A stretch of 64,000 nucleotides of DNA from Paenibacillus terrigena DSM 21567 (GTDB lineage Bacteria; Bacillota; Bacilli; Paenibacillales; Paenibacillaceae): positions 186,001 through 250,000 of the forward strand of contig NZ_KB895418.1 of assembly GCF_000374845.1 (NCBI RefSeq). The letters are read 5' to 3'. Below the pieces are notes generated by a model. The model had not been told where the DNA came from. It saw only the letters and a program-made list of their open reading frames with translations, and made no database searches. The first letter of the stretch is position 1. Each line of letters starts with the position of its first letter. The position numbers and the translations under genes were made by a program. Positions 53,746-63,336 of the stretch are shown here, piece after piece.

Positions 53746-55671
53746 ATGATTAGTTGCAATCACATTGAGAAATATTACGGCGCGACACAGGTGCTGTCTA
53801 ATATAACGTTTGAATTTAATGATGGAGAGAAAGTAGGACTTGTCGGACAGAACGGGGCTGGTAAATCAACGCTGCTGCAGCTGCTGGCCGGCACAGATAC
53901 ACCTGATACGGGAACGATTGCGATACCCCGCGGAACGAAGATCGGATACTTAACGCAAATACAAGTGGAAAACCAAGTTAGCACGGTATATGACGTACTC
54001 CTTGAGAGCTTCCGGGAAGCAATACAATTGCAGTCCAAATTACATGAGCTTGAAGTGGAGATGAGTGATCAAGAAGTAGCGACCGATGAGCGAAAAATGG
54101 AATTGCTGCTTCGGCGATATGCTGAAATACAAGAGGCATTCGAGCGAGCGGGTGGTTATGAAATCGAGACGCGCATTTCGCAGGTCGCAAATGGCATTGG
54201 AGTCAAGTCGGAGAGCTTTGATCGGAAATTTATTGATCTCTCAGGTGGAGAGAAGACGAAGGTCGCACTTGCGAAGCTCCTTATTGAACGTCCCGATTTC
54301 CTGCTGCTCGATGAACCGACGAACCATTTGGATCTCGATGCAGTTGAATGGCTTGAACAATATATCATAGCCTATGCAGGCACTTGCCTGATTGCGTCGC
54401 ATGATCGCTATTTTCTGGATCGGGTCGTGACCCAAATTATTGAGATTGAAGACGGAGAAGCAACGACATATATGACGAACTACTCCGATTATCATAAAGA
54501 AAAGCAGCAAAATCTTCTGCAGCAGTTCGCTGATTATAAAGATCAGCAGAAGCAGATTAAGCAGATGAAAGAGGCAATAAAACGTTATATCGAATGGGGA
54601 AATAAAGGCGATAACGAGAAGTTCTTCAAGCGCGCAGCCTCGATTCAGAAGGCATTAGATCGGATGGACAAAATTAAGCGTCCTGTGCTGGAGCGAAAGA
54701 AAGTTGATTTTCAGCCGAATGAAACGGATCGATCGGGTAAAGATGTGCTCAGTCTGAAAGACGTATCGAAAGGATACGATCAGCTTCCGTTATTCCACGA
54801 TGTCTCGCTTGACCTCGCTTATCGAGATCGTATCGCGATCATTGGCGGTAATGGCGCTGGCAAGAGTACGATGTTGAAGCTCATTCTGGGTCTTGAACAA
54901 CCCGACCAGGGTGAGATCCGGCTTGGCTCACGCGTGGATATCGGATATCTCGCACAAGACGAACCACCGGAGCAGAACGTTACGGTGCTCGAGTACTTCC
55001 GTTATGAGTTGGGGCTTGAAGAGGGAGAGGCTCGAGGGATGTTAGCCAAGTATTTATTTTATGGCGCATCCGTCTTCAAATCTGTCATGAATCTATCCGG
55101 TGGGGAATGGACGCGGCTGAAGCTTGCATTAATCATGCAGCGAACGCCGAATTTCTTGGTGCTCGATGAGCCGACGAACCATTTGGATATCGCTTCGAGA
55201 GAAGCTTTGGAAGAGATGCTCGAAGAGTTCCGTGGAACGGTACTCTCGATCTCGCATGATCGTTATTTCGTGAATCGAATTGCTGAACATGTATGGGCGC
55301 TACGGAATCAGAAGGTGGCGCGCTACATGGGTAATTTTGATGCATATAAGGAGCAATTAGAGAAGGAGAAGGCTGTACAGGTACAGCCCGAAACAGAACG
55401 GGTGAATGCTCCCATCCGAGAACGTAACGCCACAACCGAATCAGAGAATAGGAAGACAGAACGGCGTAAGGTTCAACTCGAACAACAAATTGCGCTAAAG
55501 GAGAAAGACCGATGTAACCTGGAACTCGCTTTACAGAATGAGGAGTATCGAACAGATACTGCGGAGCTCTCGCGGCTATACGCTGAGCACACGGCAGTGG
55601 AGCAAGAACTAAGCGATTTATATGAGGCTTGGCTTGCGATTGAAGAGTTGAATGGAGAGGTAGGGAAATAA
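53746..55671 (+). CDS. ABC-F family ATPase
   Basis: 641 residues. Two ABC domains (about 1-250 and 330-540) on one chain without membrane segments: Walker A GQNGAGKST and GGNGAGKST, signatures LSGGEKTK and LSGGEWTR, Walker B LLLDEPTNHLD and LVLDEPTNHLD. A linker with YIEWGNKGDNEKFFKRA lies between, and a C-terminal coiled coil (about 560-635). ABC-F proteins act on the ribosome, as translation factors or as antibiotic resistance proteins. Which subgroup this is cannot be fixed by eye. ATG 53746 is 9 bases after AGGAGGAA; the open frame back to 53656 has no ribosome site. It is followed after 2 bases by bmrC. Confidence 0.92.
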   Translation: MISCNHIEKYYGATQVLSNITFEFNDGEKVGLVGQNGAGKSTLLQLLAGTDTPDTGTIAIPRGTKIGYLTQIQVENQVSTVYDVLLESFREAIQLQSKLHELEVEMSDQEVATDERKMELLLRRYAEIQEAFERAGGYEIETRISQVANGIGVKSESFDRKFIDLSGGEKTKVALAKLLIERPDFLLLDEPTNHLDLDAVEWLEQYIIAYAGTCLIASHDRYFLDRVVTQIIEIEDGEATTYMTNYSDYHKEKQQNLLQQFADYKDQQKQIKQMKEAIKRYIEWGNKGDNEKFFKRAASIQKALDRMDKIKRPVLERKKVDFQPNETDRSGKDVLSLKDVSKGYDQLPLFHDVSLDLAYRDRIAIIGGNGAGKSTMLKLILGLEQPDQGEIRLGSRVDIGYLAQDEPPEQNVTVLEYFRYELGLEEGEARGMLAKYLFYGASVFKSVMNLSGGEWTRLKLALIMQRTPNFLVLDEPTNHLDIASREALEEMLEEFRGTVLSISHDRYFVNRIAEHVWALRNQKVARYMGNFDAYKEQLEKEKAVQVQPETERVNAPIRERNATTESENRKTERRKVQLEQQIALKEKDRCNLELALQNEEYRTDTAELSRLYAEHTAVEQELSDLYEAWLAIEELNGEVGK

Positions 55672-55673
55672 AC

Positions 55674-57416
55674 ATGTTTTCGATTTTATTTAAATTAGGG
55701 TGGTTCTTCAAAATGTATCGGAAAAGGTACATTGTAGGGATTGTCCTGTTGATTTTACTCGGTTTTATCGAGATGGTACCTCCGAATTTAATGGGTCAGG
55801 CGATTGATCAGATTCAGCAGGGGACATTAACATCGCAGAAATTAACGGAGTTTCTGTTTATGTTCCTTGGGATTACGGTACTCGTCTACATTATGGGATA
55901 TATATGGATGTATCAAATCTTTGGAGGCTCCTTCCTTATTGAGCGGATTTTACGCAAACGGTTCATGAAGCATTTGTTGAAGATGACGCCTACATTTTTC
56001 GAGAAGAACCGTACGGGCGACTTAATGGCCCGCGCGACGAATGATTTGGGAGCCGTATCGACGACGGTCGGCTTCGGTGTCTTAACGATCGTTGACTCCA
56101 GCTTCTTCATGTTGACGATTCTATTCACGATGGGGATTATGATCAGTTGGAAGCTCACCTTGGCAGCCATCTTGCCGCTCCCGCTCATTGCCGTTGCGAT
56201 GAGCATCTATGGGAAGAAGATTCATGAACGCTTCACCATTGCGCAAGATGCGTTCGGAACATTGAATGATCAGGTGCTTGAGGCTATTTCGGGTGTACGC
56301 GTTATTCGCGCCTATGTTCAAGAGAAGGCGGATGAACGTCGGTTCGCTAACCTGACGGACGATGTATTCCGCAAAAATGTGGACGTAGCCCGCATTGATG
56401 CCTTGTTCGAACCAACAATCAAAATTCTCGTCGGAATGAGTTATATGATTGGTCTGGCCTATGGTGCCTACCTCGTGTTCCATCAAGAGATTACGCTAGG
56501 AGAGCTCGTCTCCTTCAACGTTTACCTTGGGATGATGATCTGGCCGATGTTCGCGATTGGAGAATTGATCAACGTGATGCAGCGCGGTGAAGCATCGCTC
56601 GATCGTGTGAATGAGACATTGTCCTACACACCTGATGTTGAGAATGCAGAACGCACGGCGACAGTAGGGGTACCTCACACGATTGAATTTAATCAAGTGA
56701 CATTCAAATATCCAATGTCGGAGACAGATAATTTGAAAGATATGTCCTTTACATTAGAACGAGGTCAGACGCTTGGAATCGTCGGGAAGACGGGAAGCGG
56801 GAAGACGACACTCATGAAGCAATTACTACGTGAATACCCGATTGGGCAAGGGGAGATCAAGGTATCTGGTACTCGCCTGGACGACATTTCGCTGGAAGAA
56901 GTTAATCAATGGGTTGCTTACGTGCCGCAGGAACAAATTCTATTCTCTAGAACGGTGCGTGAAAATATTAAATACGGTCGTCGAGACGCATCGGAAGAGG
57001 ATGTAAAGAAAGCACTCGAATCCGCATCCTTCTTACAGGATATGAATACGTTAGCCGATGGGCTCGAGACCATTGTTGGTGAGAAAGGGGTCTCTCTCTC
57101 TGGTGGACAGAAGCAGCGAGTATCGATCGCTCGTGCATTGATTGCAGATGCTGAGATCTTAATGCTGGATGATGCGATGTCAGCGGTAGACGCGAAGACC
57201 GAAGCGAGAATTATTCAGAATATCCGCCGTGAACGTGCAGGTCGTACGACATTAATTACGACACACCGTCTCTCTGCGGTACAGCATGCGGATATTATTA
57301 TTGTATTAGATAACGGGGAAATCGTGGAACGAGGCACCCATGAAGAGCTGCTTGCTGCAGGTGGATGGTATAAAGAACAATTTGACCGTCAGCAAGTAGA
57401 AGCTAACTTATCGTAA
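55674..57416 (+). CDS. bmrC: ABC exporter half-transporter BmrC (YheI)
   Basis: 580 residues: six membrane segments (about 18-300) and one ATPase domain (about 340-575). Walker A GKTGSGKTT, signature LSGGQKQR, Walker B LMLDDAMSAVD. In the last, aspartate replaces the catalytic glutamate, so its ATP site is degenerate, as in B. subtilis BmrC. It pairs with the next gene product as a heterodimeric multidrug exporter. ENRTGDLMARATNDL and the long similarity to YheI support the call. It begins 2 bases after the ABC-F stop. Confidence 0.92.
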   Translation: MFSILFKLGWFFKMYRKRYIVGIVLLILLGFIEMVPPNLMGQAIDQIQQGTLTSQKLTEFLFMFLGITVLVYIMGYIWMYQIFGGSFLIERILRKRFMKHLLKMTPTFFEKNRTGDLMARATNDLGAVSTTVGFGVLTIVDSSFFMLTILFTMGIMISWKLTLAAILPLPLIAVAMSIYGKKIHERFTIAQDAFGTLNDQVLEAISGVRVIRAYVQEKADERRFANLTDDVFRKNVDVARIDALFEPTIKILVGMSYMIGLAYGAYLVFHQEITLGELVSFNVYLGMMIWPMFAIGELINVMQRGEASLDRVNETLSYTPDVENAERTATVGVPHTIEFNQVTFKYPMSETDNLKDMSFTLERGQTLGIVGKTGSGKTTLMKQLLREYPIGQGEIKVSGTRLDDISLEEVNQWVAYVPQEQILFSRTVRENIKYGRRDASEEDVKKALESASFLQDMNTLADGLETIVGEKGVSLSGGQKQRVSIARALIADAEILMLDDAMSAVDAKTEARIIQNIRRERAGRTTLITTHRLSAVQHADIIIVLDNGEIVERGTHEELLAAGGWYKEQFDRQQVEANLS

Positions 57417-57428
57417 GGTGGTGAGACC

Positions 57429-59498
57429 ATGAACGTCATGAAGAAATTATATCAATATGCACTTATCTATAAAAAATCGTTTATTCTTGCGCTTCTCATG
57501 CTCGCAGTTGCGGTTGCGGCAGAGTTGACTGGTCCTTTCATCGCGAAGACGATGATTGACAATCATATTCTCGGCATCGAGAGGTCATGGGTCGAAGTAA
57601 ACGCGTCGAGTAAGGATGCGGTGCAATATCAAGGGCATTATTACAAACGTTCCGATCATTTGGAATCGGGGGACGCGAAAGGTCAGGAAGTTCGCGTGCT
57701 CCAGGTTGGCAGACAATTCGTCTTTGTTCATAAAGCGGTTCAGGCGACAGGCGAACGTACTTTTGCTGACGGCCAGCTTCAGATTAAGTCTGGGAATGGC
57801 GAGTTGACTACGTATGCAGCGACGAAGATTTCCGTGAATGAACTGATCGGCTTTTACAAGCCGGAGATGAAAGGGATCTTAATGCTCATGGGCGGTTACT
57901 TGGCCTTGTTAGTGGTCGCTTGTATATTCGAATATGGACGGATTTACTACCTTCAGACTTCTGCGAACCGCGTTATTCAGAAGATGCGGATGGACGTCTA
58001 TAATCAGATTCACCGCATGCCTATCAATTATTTTGATACATTACCTGCGGGTAAAGTGGTATCGAGGGTCACGAATGATACCGAAGCAGTCAAAGATCTA
58101 TTCGTGAATGTGCTTGCGAACTTCTTCTCAGGCACCGTCTATATTACAGGTATTTTCGTAGCGTTATTCTTATTGGATGTGCGACTTGCCTTCGTATGTC
58201 TAATCATCGTTCCGATTCTGATCTTATGGATCTATGTTTATCGTCGATTCGCAACGCAATATAACCGTATTATTCGTTCGAAGCTGAGCGATATTAATGG
58301 ATTGATCAACGAATCGATCCAAGGAATGACGGTAATCCGGGCGTTCCGTCGTCAGAAGGATACGGAGCAAGAATTCGAAGAGATGAATGAACAGCATTAC
58401 CATTATCGTACGAAAATGTTGAACTTGAACGCTCTGACATCGCACAACTTGGTTAATGTATTGCGCAGCTTGGCGTTAGCAGTCGTCATCTGGTATTTCG
58501 GAAGCAGATCCTTTGATATCGGCGGGGCTATCTCCTTCGGGGTCATCTATGCATTCGTGGACTATCTCGGACGGATGTTCCAGCCGATCGTAGGGATGGT
58601 GAACCAGCTCGCACAGCTGGAGCAAGCCTTAGTATCTGCTGAGCGCGTGTTCGAGCTGATGGATCAACCGGGAACCGATGTGGCTGAGGGTACCTTGGAT
58701 CGTTATCAAGGAAACGTGAAGTTCGACGATGTCTCCTTTGCTTACAAAGAAGAGGAATATGTCTTGAAGAATATTTCATTCGAAGCGAAACAAGGGCAGA
58801 CGGTAGCACTTGTCGGGCACACAGGCTCAGGAAAAAGCTCCATTCTCAATGTCTTGTTCCGGTTCTATGATGTGCAGAAAGGTGCAATCACGGTTGATGG
58901 CATCAATGTGCAGGACATTCCGAAGCAGCTGCTTCGTCAACATATGGGTATCGTGCTCCAGGATCCATTCCTCTTCACAGGAACCATTGCAAGCAATGTA
59001 AGTCTGGATGATCCCTCAATCACTCGGGAGCAGGTTGAGAAGGCGCTTCGTGATGTTGGTGCGGAACGTATTCTTGCGAACTTGCCGAAGGGCTTCGATG
59101 AGCCGGTCATTGAGAAAGGAAGTACATTGTCCGCAGGCCAGCGCCAACTTGTTTCTTTTGCACGCGCATTAGCGTTCAATCCTGCGATTCTTATCCTGGA
59201 TGAGGCTACAGCGAACATTGATACGGAGACGGAAGCGATCATTCAATCCGCACTCGATGTCGTCAAAAAAGGGCGTACAACGTTCATCATTGCCCATCGA
59301 TTATCGACCATTCGCAGCGCGGATCAAATCTTGGTCATGCACCGTGGGGAGATTGTAGAGAAGGGTAACCACGAGGAGCTTATGCAGCATAAAGGTCGTT
59401 ACTATCAGATGTATCAATTGCAGCAAGGGAGCAGTGCGAGCGGTCAAGAGCCTGCCGCACCGTCAGTACCATCGGCGAAACCTTCTTATGTAGGTTGA
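57429..59498 (+). CDS. bmrD: ABC exporter half-transporter BmrD (YheH)
   Basis: 689 residues. It has six membrane segments, with an extra extracellular insert of about 100 residues between segments 1 and 2 (about 45-140), as in BmrD. The ATPase domain has Walker A GHTGSGKSS, signature LSAGQRQL and Walker B LILDEATANID with the full glutamate, so it carries the catalytic site of the pair. The ATG follows AGGTGGTGAG. A hairpin terminator follows. In B. subtilis BmrCD exports drugs and is induced by ribosome-targeting antibiotics. Confidence 0.93.
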   Translation: MNVMKKLYQYALIYKKSFILALLMLAVAVAAELTGPFIAKTMIDNHILGIERSWVEVNASSKDAVQYQGHYYKRSDHLESGDAKGQEVRVLQVGRQFVFVHKAVQATGERTFADGQLQIKSGNGELTTYAATKISVNELIGFYKPEMKGILMLMGGYLALLVVACIFEYGRIYYLQTSANRVIQKMRMDVYNQIHRMPINYFDTLPAGKVVSRVTNDTEAVKDLFVNVLANFFSGTVYITGIFVALFLLDVRLAFVCLIIVPILILWIYVYRRFATQYNRIIRSKLSDINGLINESIQGMTVIRAFRRQKDTEQEFEEMNEQHYHYRTKMLNLNALTSHNLVNVLRSLALAVVIWYFGSRSFDIGGAISFGVIYAFVDYLGRMFQPIVGMVNQLAQLEQALVSAERVFELMDQPGTDVAEGTLDRYQGNVKFDDVSFAYKEEEYVLKNISFEAKQGQTVALVGHTGSGKSSILNVLFRFYDVQKGAITVDGINVQDIPKQLLRQHMGIVLQDPFLFTGTIASNVSLDDPSITREQVEKALRDVGAERILANLPKGFDEPVIEKGSTLSAGQRQLVSFARALAFNPAILILDEATANIDTETEAIIQSALDVVKKGRTTFIIAHRLSTIRSADQILVMHRGEIVEKGNHEELMQHKGRYYQMYQLQQGSSASGQEPAAPSVPSAKPSYVG

Positions 59499-59515
59499 TT
59501 TCATCCATTTGGGTC

Positions 59516-59556
59516 AAAAGCGTTCTGAGGAGGAGAGCTCCTTGGAGCGCTTTTCT
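59516..59556 (+). terminator. Terminator after bmrD
   Basis: AAAAGCG (59516-59522) and CGCTTTT (59548-59554), with an inner GGAG/CTCC pair. The A run before and T run after could allow action in both directions. Confidence 0.8.
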
Positions 59557-59662
59557 GCTATATAGAGACAGGCTTTGGATTGATCCGATGCGAAATCACA
59601 TGCTAGACTAGAATAGACAAGGATGAGTAGAAACGAGTTATTGCTTGAAAGGATGAATGCGA

Positions 59663-60442
59663 ATGGACGAACTCATCTTCCTCGGTACAGGCGATTCGAT
59701 GGGGGTTCCCCGTGTGTATTGTGACTGTGAAATATGTCAGGAGGCGCGTACGACAGGTGTCAATCGACGATATCGATCTTCGGTGATGCTGCGAACGCGT
59801 GAAGGAGATTTACTCATTGATTGTGGCCCAGATTGGGTTGCACAGATGGAGCATTTAGGAGAACGATTCATGAAGACGGCCTTGATTACGCATGCGCATT
59901 TTGACCATATCGCAGGTATGCCAGAGTGGGCGGATGCTTGCAGATGGACAGGGGAGAAGGGAGATGTCTATAGTCCGCCAGAGGTATTGGATACGATCTG
60001 TGATCAGTTCCCTTGGCTGCCGAGACAGCTGCAATTTCACCCGATTACAGCGGAAGGTATCCTGTTTGGGGGATGGACGATCGAACCGCATTTGATGTGT
60101 CATGGGAAGAACGGTACGTCCTATGCGTATCGTCTTACGAAGGGGGATATGAGGGTAGGGTATTGTTCGGATGCCATCAACCTTGATCCGGATCAGAAGC
60201 GATTCCTCATCAACCTAGATATCCTGATCTTGGGAACGAACTTCTATTACGAGGAAGCGGATTTTCACTCGCGATCCGTCTATGATATGGTCGAGGCGAT
60301 GGAACTGCTTCAAGAAATTCAGCCTCGACGTGTTTATTTTACGCACATGGGTCATGGGGTAGATTTGCAAGCGAATTATGAGCTTCCGAATCAGGTTACA
60401 TTAGCAAGAACAGGTATGCAGATTCAACTTGACCAGCATTAA
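59663..60442 (+). CDS. Metallo-beta-lactamase-fold hydrolase, PhnP-like
   Basis: 259 residues. The zinc motif is HAHFDHIAG, with further ligands in LLIDCGPDW, LMCHGKNG and YFTHMGHG. A cysteine cluster near the start (CDCEIC) is typical of PhnP-type proteins, which hold a structural zinc and cleave cyclic phosphodiesters. No other phosphonate gene is adjacent, so the substrate is open; other family members act on nucleotides. ATG 59663 fits the AAAGG site best. Confidence 0.82.
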   Translation: MDELIFLGTGDSMGVPRVYCDCEICQEARTTGVNRRYRSSVMLRTREGDLLIDCGPDWVAQMEHLGERFMKTALITHAHFDHIAGMPEWADACRWTGEKGDVYSPPEVLDTICDQFPWLPRQLQFHPITAEGILFGGWTIEPHLMCHGKNGTSYAYRLTKGDMRVGYCSDAINLDPDQKRFLINLDILILGTNFYYEEADFHSRSVYDMVEAMELLQEIQPRRVYFTHMGHGVDLQANYELPNQVTLARTGMQIQLDQH

Positions 60443-60484
60443 ATTGCATCATTTCTATTTAAGAATCATTCTAGTAAAAAATGG

Positions 60485-60513
60485 TTGACAGAAAAAAATA
60501 GCAGCAGTACACT
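60485..60513 (+). promoter_or_regulatory. Sigma-A promoter of efeUOB
   Basis: A perfect TTGACA (60485-60490), a 17-base spacer and TACACT (60508-60513). The expected start near 60520 falls at the edge of the Fur box. Confidence 0.8.
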
Positions 60514-60520
60514 AAACTCC

Positions 60521-60539
60521 GATAATGATTCTCATTGTC
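60521..60539 (+). promoter_or_regulatory. Fur box of the efe operon
   Basis: GATAATGATTCTCATTGTC matches 17 of 19 positions of the classic Fur consensus and overlaps the transcription start. Iron-loaded Fur should repress the operon. Confidence 0.9.
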
Positions 60540-60586
60540 GGTTTATTTTTGTTGATAATATAGAGATAAAGGCAGGCGAAAGGTAT

Positions 60587-62068
60587 ATGAAAAGAACGCT
60601 GAAGCCCGTCCTATCGATCCTCTTCATCGTCATGCTTGTGATGAGTCCTTTGACGGCTATGGCTGCAACGAAAGGTCAAGATCAACTCGCGCAAGCGAAT
60701 AAGGTGTTAGACCAAGCGTTATCCGAAGTCGAGAAAGGCGATCTAGAGGCAGCGAAGGCGAGTTTTGAAGAGTTCCGCAAGACATGGCTAGAGATCGAAA
60801 CCAACATTAAGCCAGATTCAGCAAAGGCTTATACGGATATTGAATCTGCAATGGGCCAATTCGATTATGCGGCCATTAAGAGCAAGAAGGAAGATTTAGC
60901 CAAGGCACTCACAGATCTTCAGGCCGTGAACAACAAATATATATCGAACGGCTATACATCTGGAGCGGGATTTAAACAAGAGGATATTACATTATCTGAT
61001 TTTATCGTGATTCTGCAGAAGACCAAAGAGGCTGTAGATCAATCCAATTCAGATGCTGCGTTAACTGAGATTAAGAAAGCAAGACAATCCTGGTTAAGTG
61101 TGGAAGGGGCTGTAGTCGCACAATCAGGTACAGTATATAGTGATTCCGAACGTGATCTTGTCGTGATTCAAGCGATGCTAGAACAAGGCGATCTGGAAGG
61201 TGCAGGCAAGACGATTGCAAGTATGATTACATACTTAACACCTCTAGCATCCAAGACAGAATATACGATGATGGATGCCGCGATGATTCCGATCCGTGAA
61301 GGACTAGAGGCGCTGCTTGTCGTAGGAGCATTGCTTGCCTTCGTGAAGCGTAGTCCGGGGCCGGAGAGTAAGAAAGGGAAGACATGGATTTGGACGGGGA
61401 TTGCTGCAGGTTTATTATTTAGTTTGATCCTCGCAATTATTGTGAAATTCGTATTCTCATCCGGAGCATTTGGTGAGAACAATTTTGTGATCAACGGCTG
61501 GACGGGGATTATCGCGGCAGTCATGCTGCTCTATATGAGTTACTGGCTGCATCGGCAGTCGAATATTAAGGATTGGCAGCAATATATTCAGCAGAAGAGC
61601 CGTTCCGCAATGGAGACAGGACAGATGATCTCCTTAGGGCTACTTTCATTCTTAGCCATCTTCCGTGAGGGAACCGAGACAGTGTTGTTCCTCATCGGGA
61701 TGGTGAACCAGATATCCATGCAGAATTTGATTTTAGGGATTTTGATTGGCTTTGGCGTATTAGCGATTGTTGCGTATCTCATGCTGACCGTTGGGGTTAA
61801 GCTCCCAATCCGGCCGTTCTTTATCGTATCTAGTATTATTGTGTTCTATTTGTGTCTCAAATTTACAGGCATGGGCATTCATAGTCTACAGCTGGCGAGT
61901 GCGATCCCATCGACCGAGGCGCCTTTCCCAAGCATTCATTTCATAGCACTCTACCCATCTTGGCAAAGTGTGATCCCGCAGCTCATCATTGTTGCTATTG
62001 CAATCATTGTAATTATCTATCAACGTGTTCAGACAAAGAAAAAAATGATAAAACCAATTTCAGGTTAA
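60587..62068 (+). CDS. efeU: FTR1-family iron permease EfeU
   Basis: 493 residues. Signal peptide (about 1-27), an extracellular helical domain of about 200 residues with two similar halves, then seven membrane segments (about 225-480). Both iron-binding REXXE motifs are present, REGLE (R237) and REGTE (R360). It imports ferric iron made by EfeB and delivered by EfeO. ATG 60587 is preceded by GAAAGG. The frame is open back to 60485, but that would include the Fur box. It is the first gene of the operon, 20 bases before efeO. Confidence 0.94.
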   Translation: MKRTLKPVLSILFIVMLVMSPLTAMAATKGQDQLAQANKVLDQALSEVEKGDLEAAKASFEEFRKTWLEIETNIKPDSAKAYTDIESAMGQFDYAAIKSKKEDLAKALTDLQAVNNKYISNGYTSGAGFKQEDITLSDFIVILQKTKEAVDQSNSDAALTEIKKARQSWLSVEGAVVAQSGTVYSDSERDLVVIQAMLEQGDLEGAGKTIASMITYLTPLASKTEYTMMDAAMIPIREGLEALLVVGALLAFVKRSPGPESKKGKTWIWTGIAAGLLFSLILAIIVKFVFSSGAFGENNFVINGWTGIIAAVMLLYMSYWLHRQSNIKDWQQYIQQKSRSAMETGQMISLGLLSFLAIFREGTETVLFLIGMVNQISMQNLILGILIGFGVLAIVAYLMLTVGVKLPIRPFFIVSSIIVFYLCLKFTGMGIHSLQLASAIPSTEAPFPSIHFIALYPSWQSVIPQLIIVAIAIIVIIYQRVQTKKKMIKPISG

Positions 62069-62088
62069 TAGAGAGAGGGTCATAAAGA

Positions 62089-63324
62089 ATGAAAAATACA
62101 AAATTAAAACTTGCATCCTACTTGTTATGCATCTCATTATTCGCAGCGGCATTGACGGCTTGTGGTACGAAAGAGGATGCTGCGAGTGAGAAAGCACCAA
62201 CTACTGGAACGACGCAAACCGGTGAAAATGCGATCCAGATTGCAGCATCGACGGTAGATCCACAGACTGGAACAGACAGCATGATCGTGACTTCAGGCGA
62301 GTTGAAGTCAGCATTAGAAGCGAAAGATGCTGCAAAGGTTCAAGAGCTGACGAAGAAAATCGATGAAGAATGGCTCTCCTTCGAGAATGACGTGAAGACC
62401 AAATTGCCTGATCAATATGTGAATGTAGAGAAATATCTAAACACATTAATTGCTGGCGGCAAACAAACCGAACTCGAATACGATGTATTAACGACGTTAA
62501 ATGATTCCCTCCTACCTGCCTTGCAGCAGCTTAGCGATACGCTGAAGTCCGGTGAGGGTGCGGTCAATAAAGATTCTCTGGAACAGTCAGCTGAAATTCA
62601 AGCTGCGACGAAGGAATACGCGAAATATGTGCAAGAGCAGGGCGATGCTTTGGTTACTGGACTTGAAGCATTGCTCAAGGAGATTAAAGGCGGCGACTTG
62701 AAGAAAGCTCAAGATCAATACGTAAAATCTCGTCTTCCTTATGAGCGGATTGAACCAGTGATCGAGCTATTTGCAGAGTTGGACGGTACGATGGATGCGC
62801 GTGTGGATGATTTTGCGAATGAAGAAGATGAGAACTTTACAGGATATCACCGTATTGAACATTTATTATTCGTGAAGAAAGAGACGAAGGGCGCGGTGAA
62901 GTTCGCAGAACGCCTTCTTGACGACGGTAAAAAAATGCGTGAAGAGATTGCAGCCATGCAGATTGATCCAACATTGTTCGTTACAGGCGTAGGTGAATTG
63001 ATGGAAGAAGCGCAGTCCAAAAAAATTACTGGTGAGGAAGAACGGTGGAGTCAAGCGACGCTTCCAGTTCTTAAAGCGAATGTGGATGGAGCACAGAAAA
63101 TTTTTGAACTCTTACGCGCAGAGCTGAAGAAGAAAGACGCTTCATTAGAAGAAAAAATTGATAAAAACCTGAAAACTGTGCTGAAACAGATCGATGATTT
63201 CACACCGAACGGCGTATATACACCTTATGATAAATTAAGCCAGACACAGCAAATGGACCTCAAGAATAAACTAGAAGCTTTGGCAGTACCCATGGTCAAA
63301 CTTCCTGGAACTTTAGGACAATAA
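62089..63324 (+). CDS. efeO: Iron-uptake lipoprotein EfeO/EfeM (M75 family)
   Basis: 411 residues. Lipobox LTAC near residue 25. After a Thr-rich linker and an acidic helical region (about 60-180), the imelysin/M75-type domain contains the GYHRIEH motif (H254), a metal-binding mark of the EfeO family. No N-terminal cupredoxin domain of the E. coli EfeO type is recognisable, so it is the EfeM-like form found in Firmicutes. It lies on the outer face of the membrane and feeds EfeU. efeB follows after 12 bases. Confidence 0.92.
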   Translation: MKNTKLKLASYLLCISLFAAALTACGTKEDAASEKAPTTGTTQTGENAIQIAASTVDPQTGTDSMIVTSGELKSALEAKDAAKVQELTKKIDEEWLSFENDVKTKLPDQYVNVEKYLNTLIAGGKQTELEYDVLTTLNDSLLPALQQLSDTLKSGEGAVNKDSLEQSAEIQAATKEYAKYVQEQGDALVTGLEALLKEIKGGDLKKAQDQYVKSRLPYERIEPVIELFAELDGTMDARVDDFANEEDENFTGYHRIEHLLFVKKETKGAVKFAERLLDDGKKMREEIAAMQIDPTLFVTGVGELMEEAQSKKITGEEERWSQATLPVLKANVDGAQKIFELLRAELKKKDASLEEKIDKNLKTVLKQIDDFTPNGVYTPYDKLSQTQQMDLKNKLEALAVPMVKLPGTLGQ

Positions 63325-63336
63325 GGGGATAGATAC

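Noticed and set aside
60485-60586. Upstream extension of the efeU frame
   Set aside because: It would translate the -35 box and the Fur box, and would hide the signal peptide that begins at the ATG at 60587.
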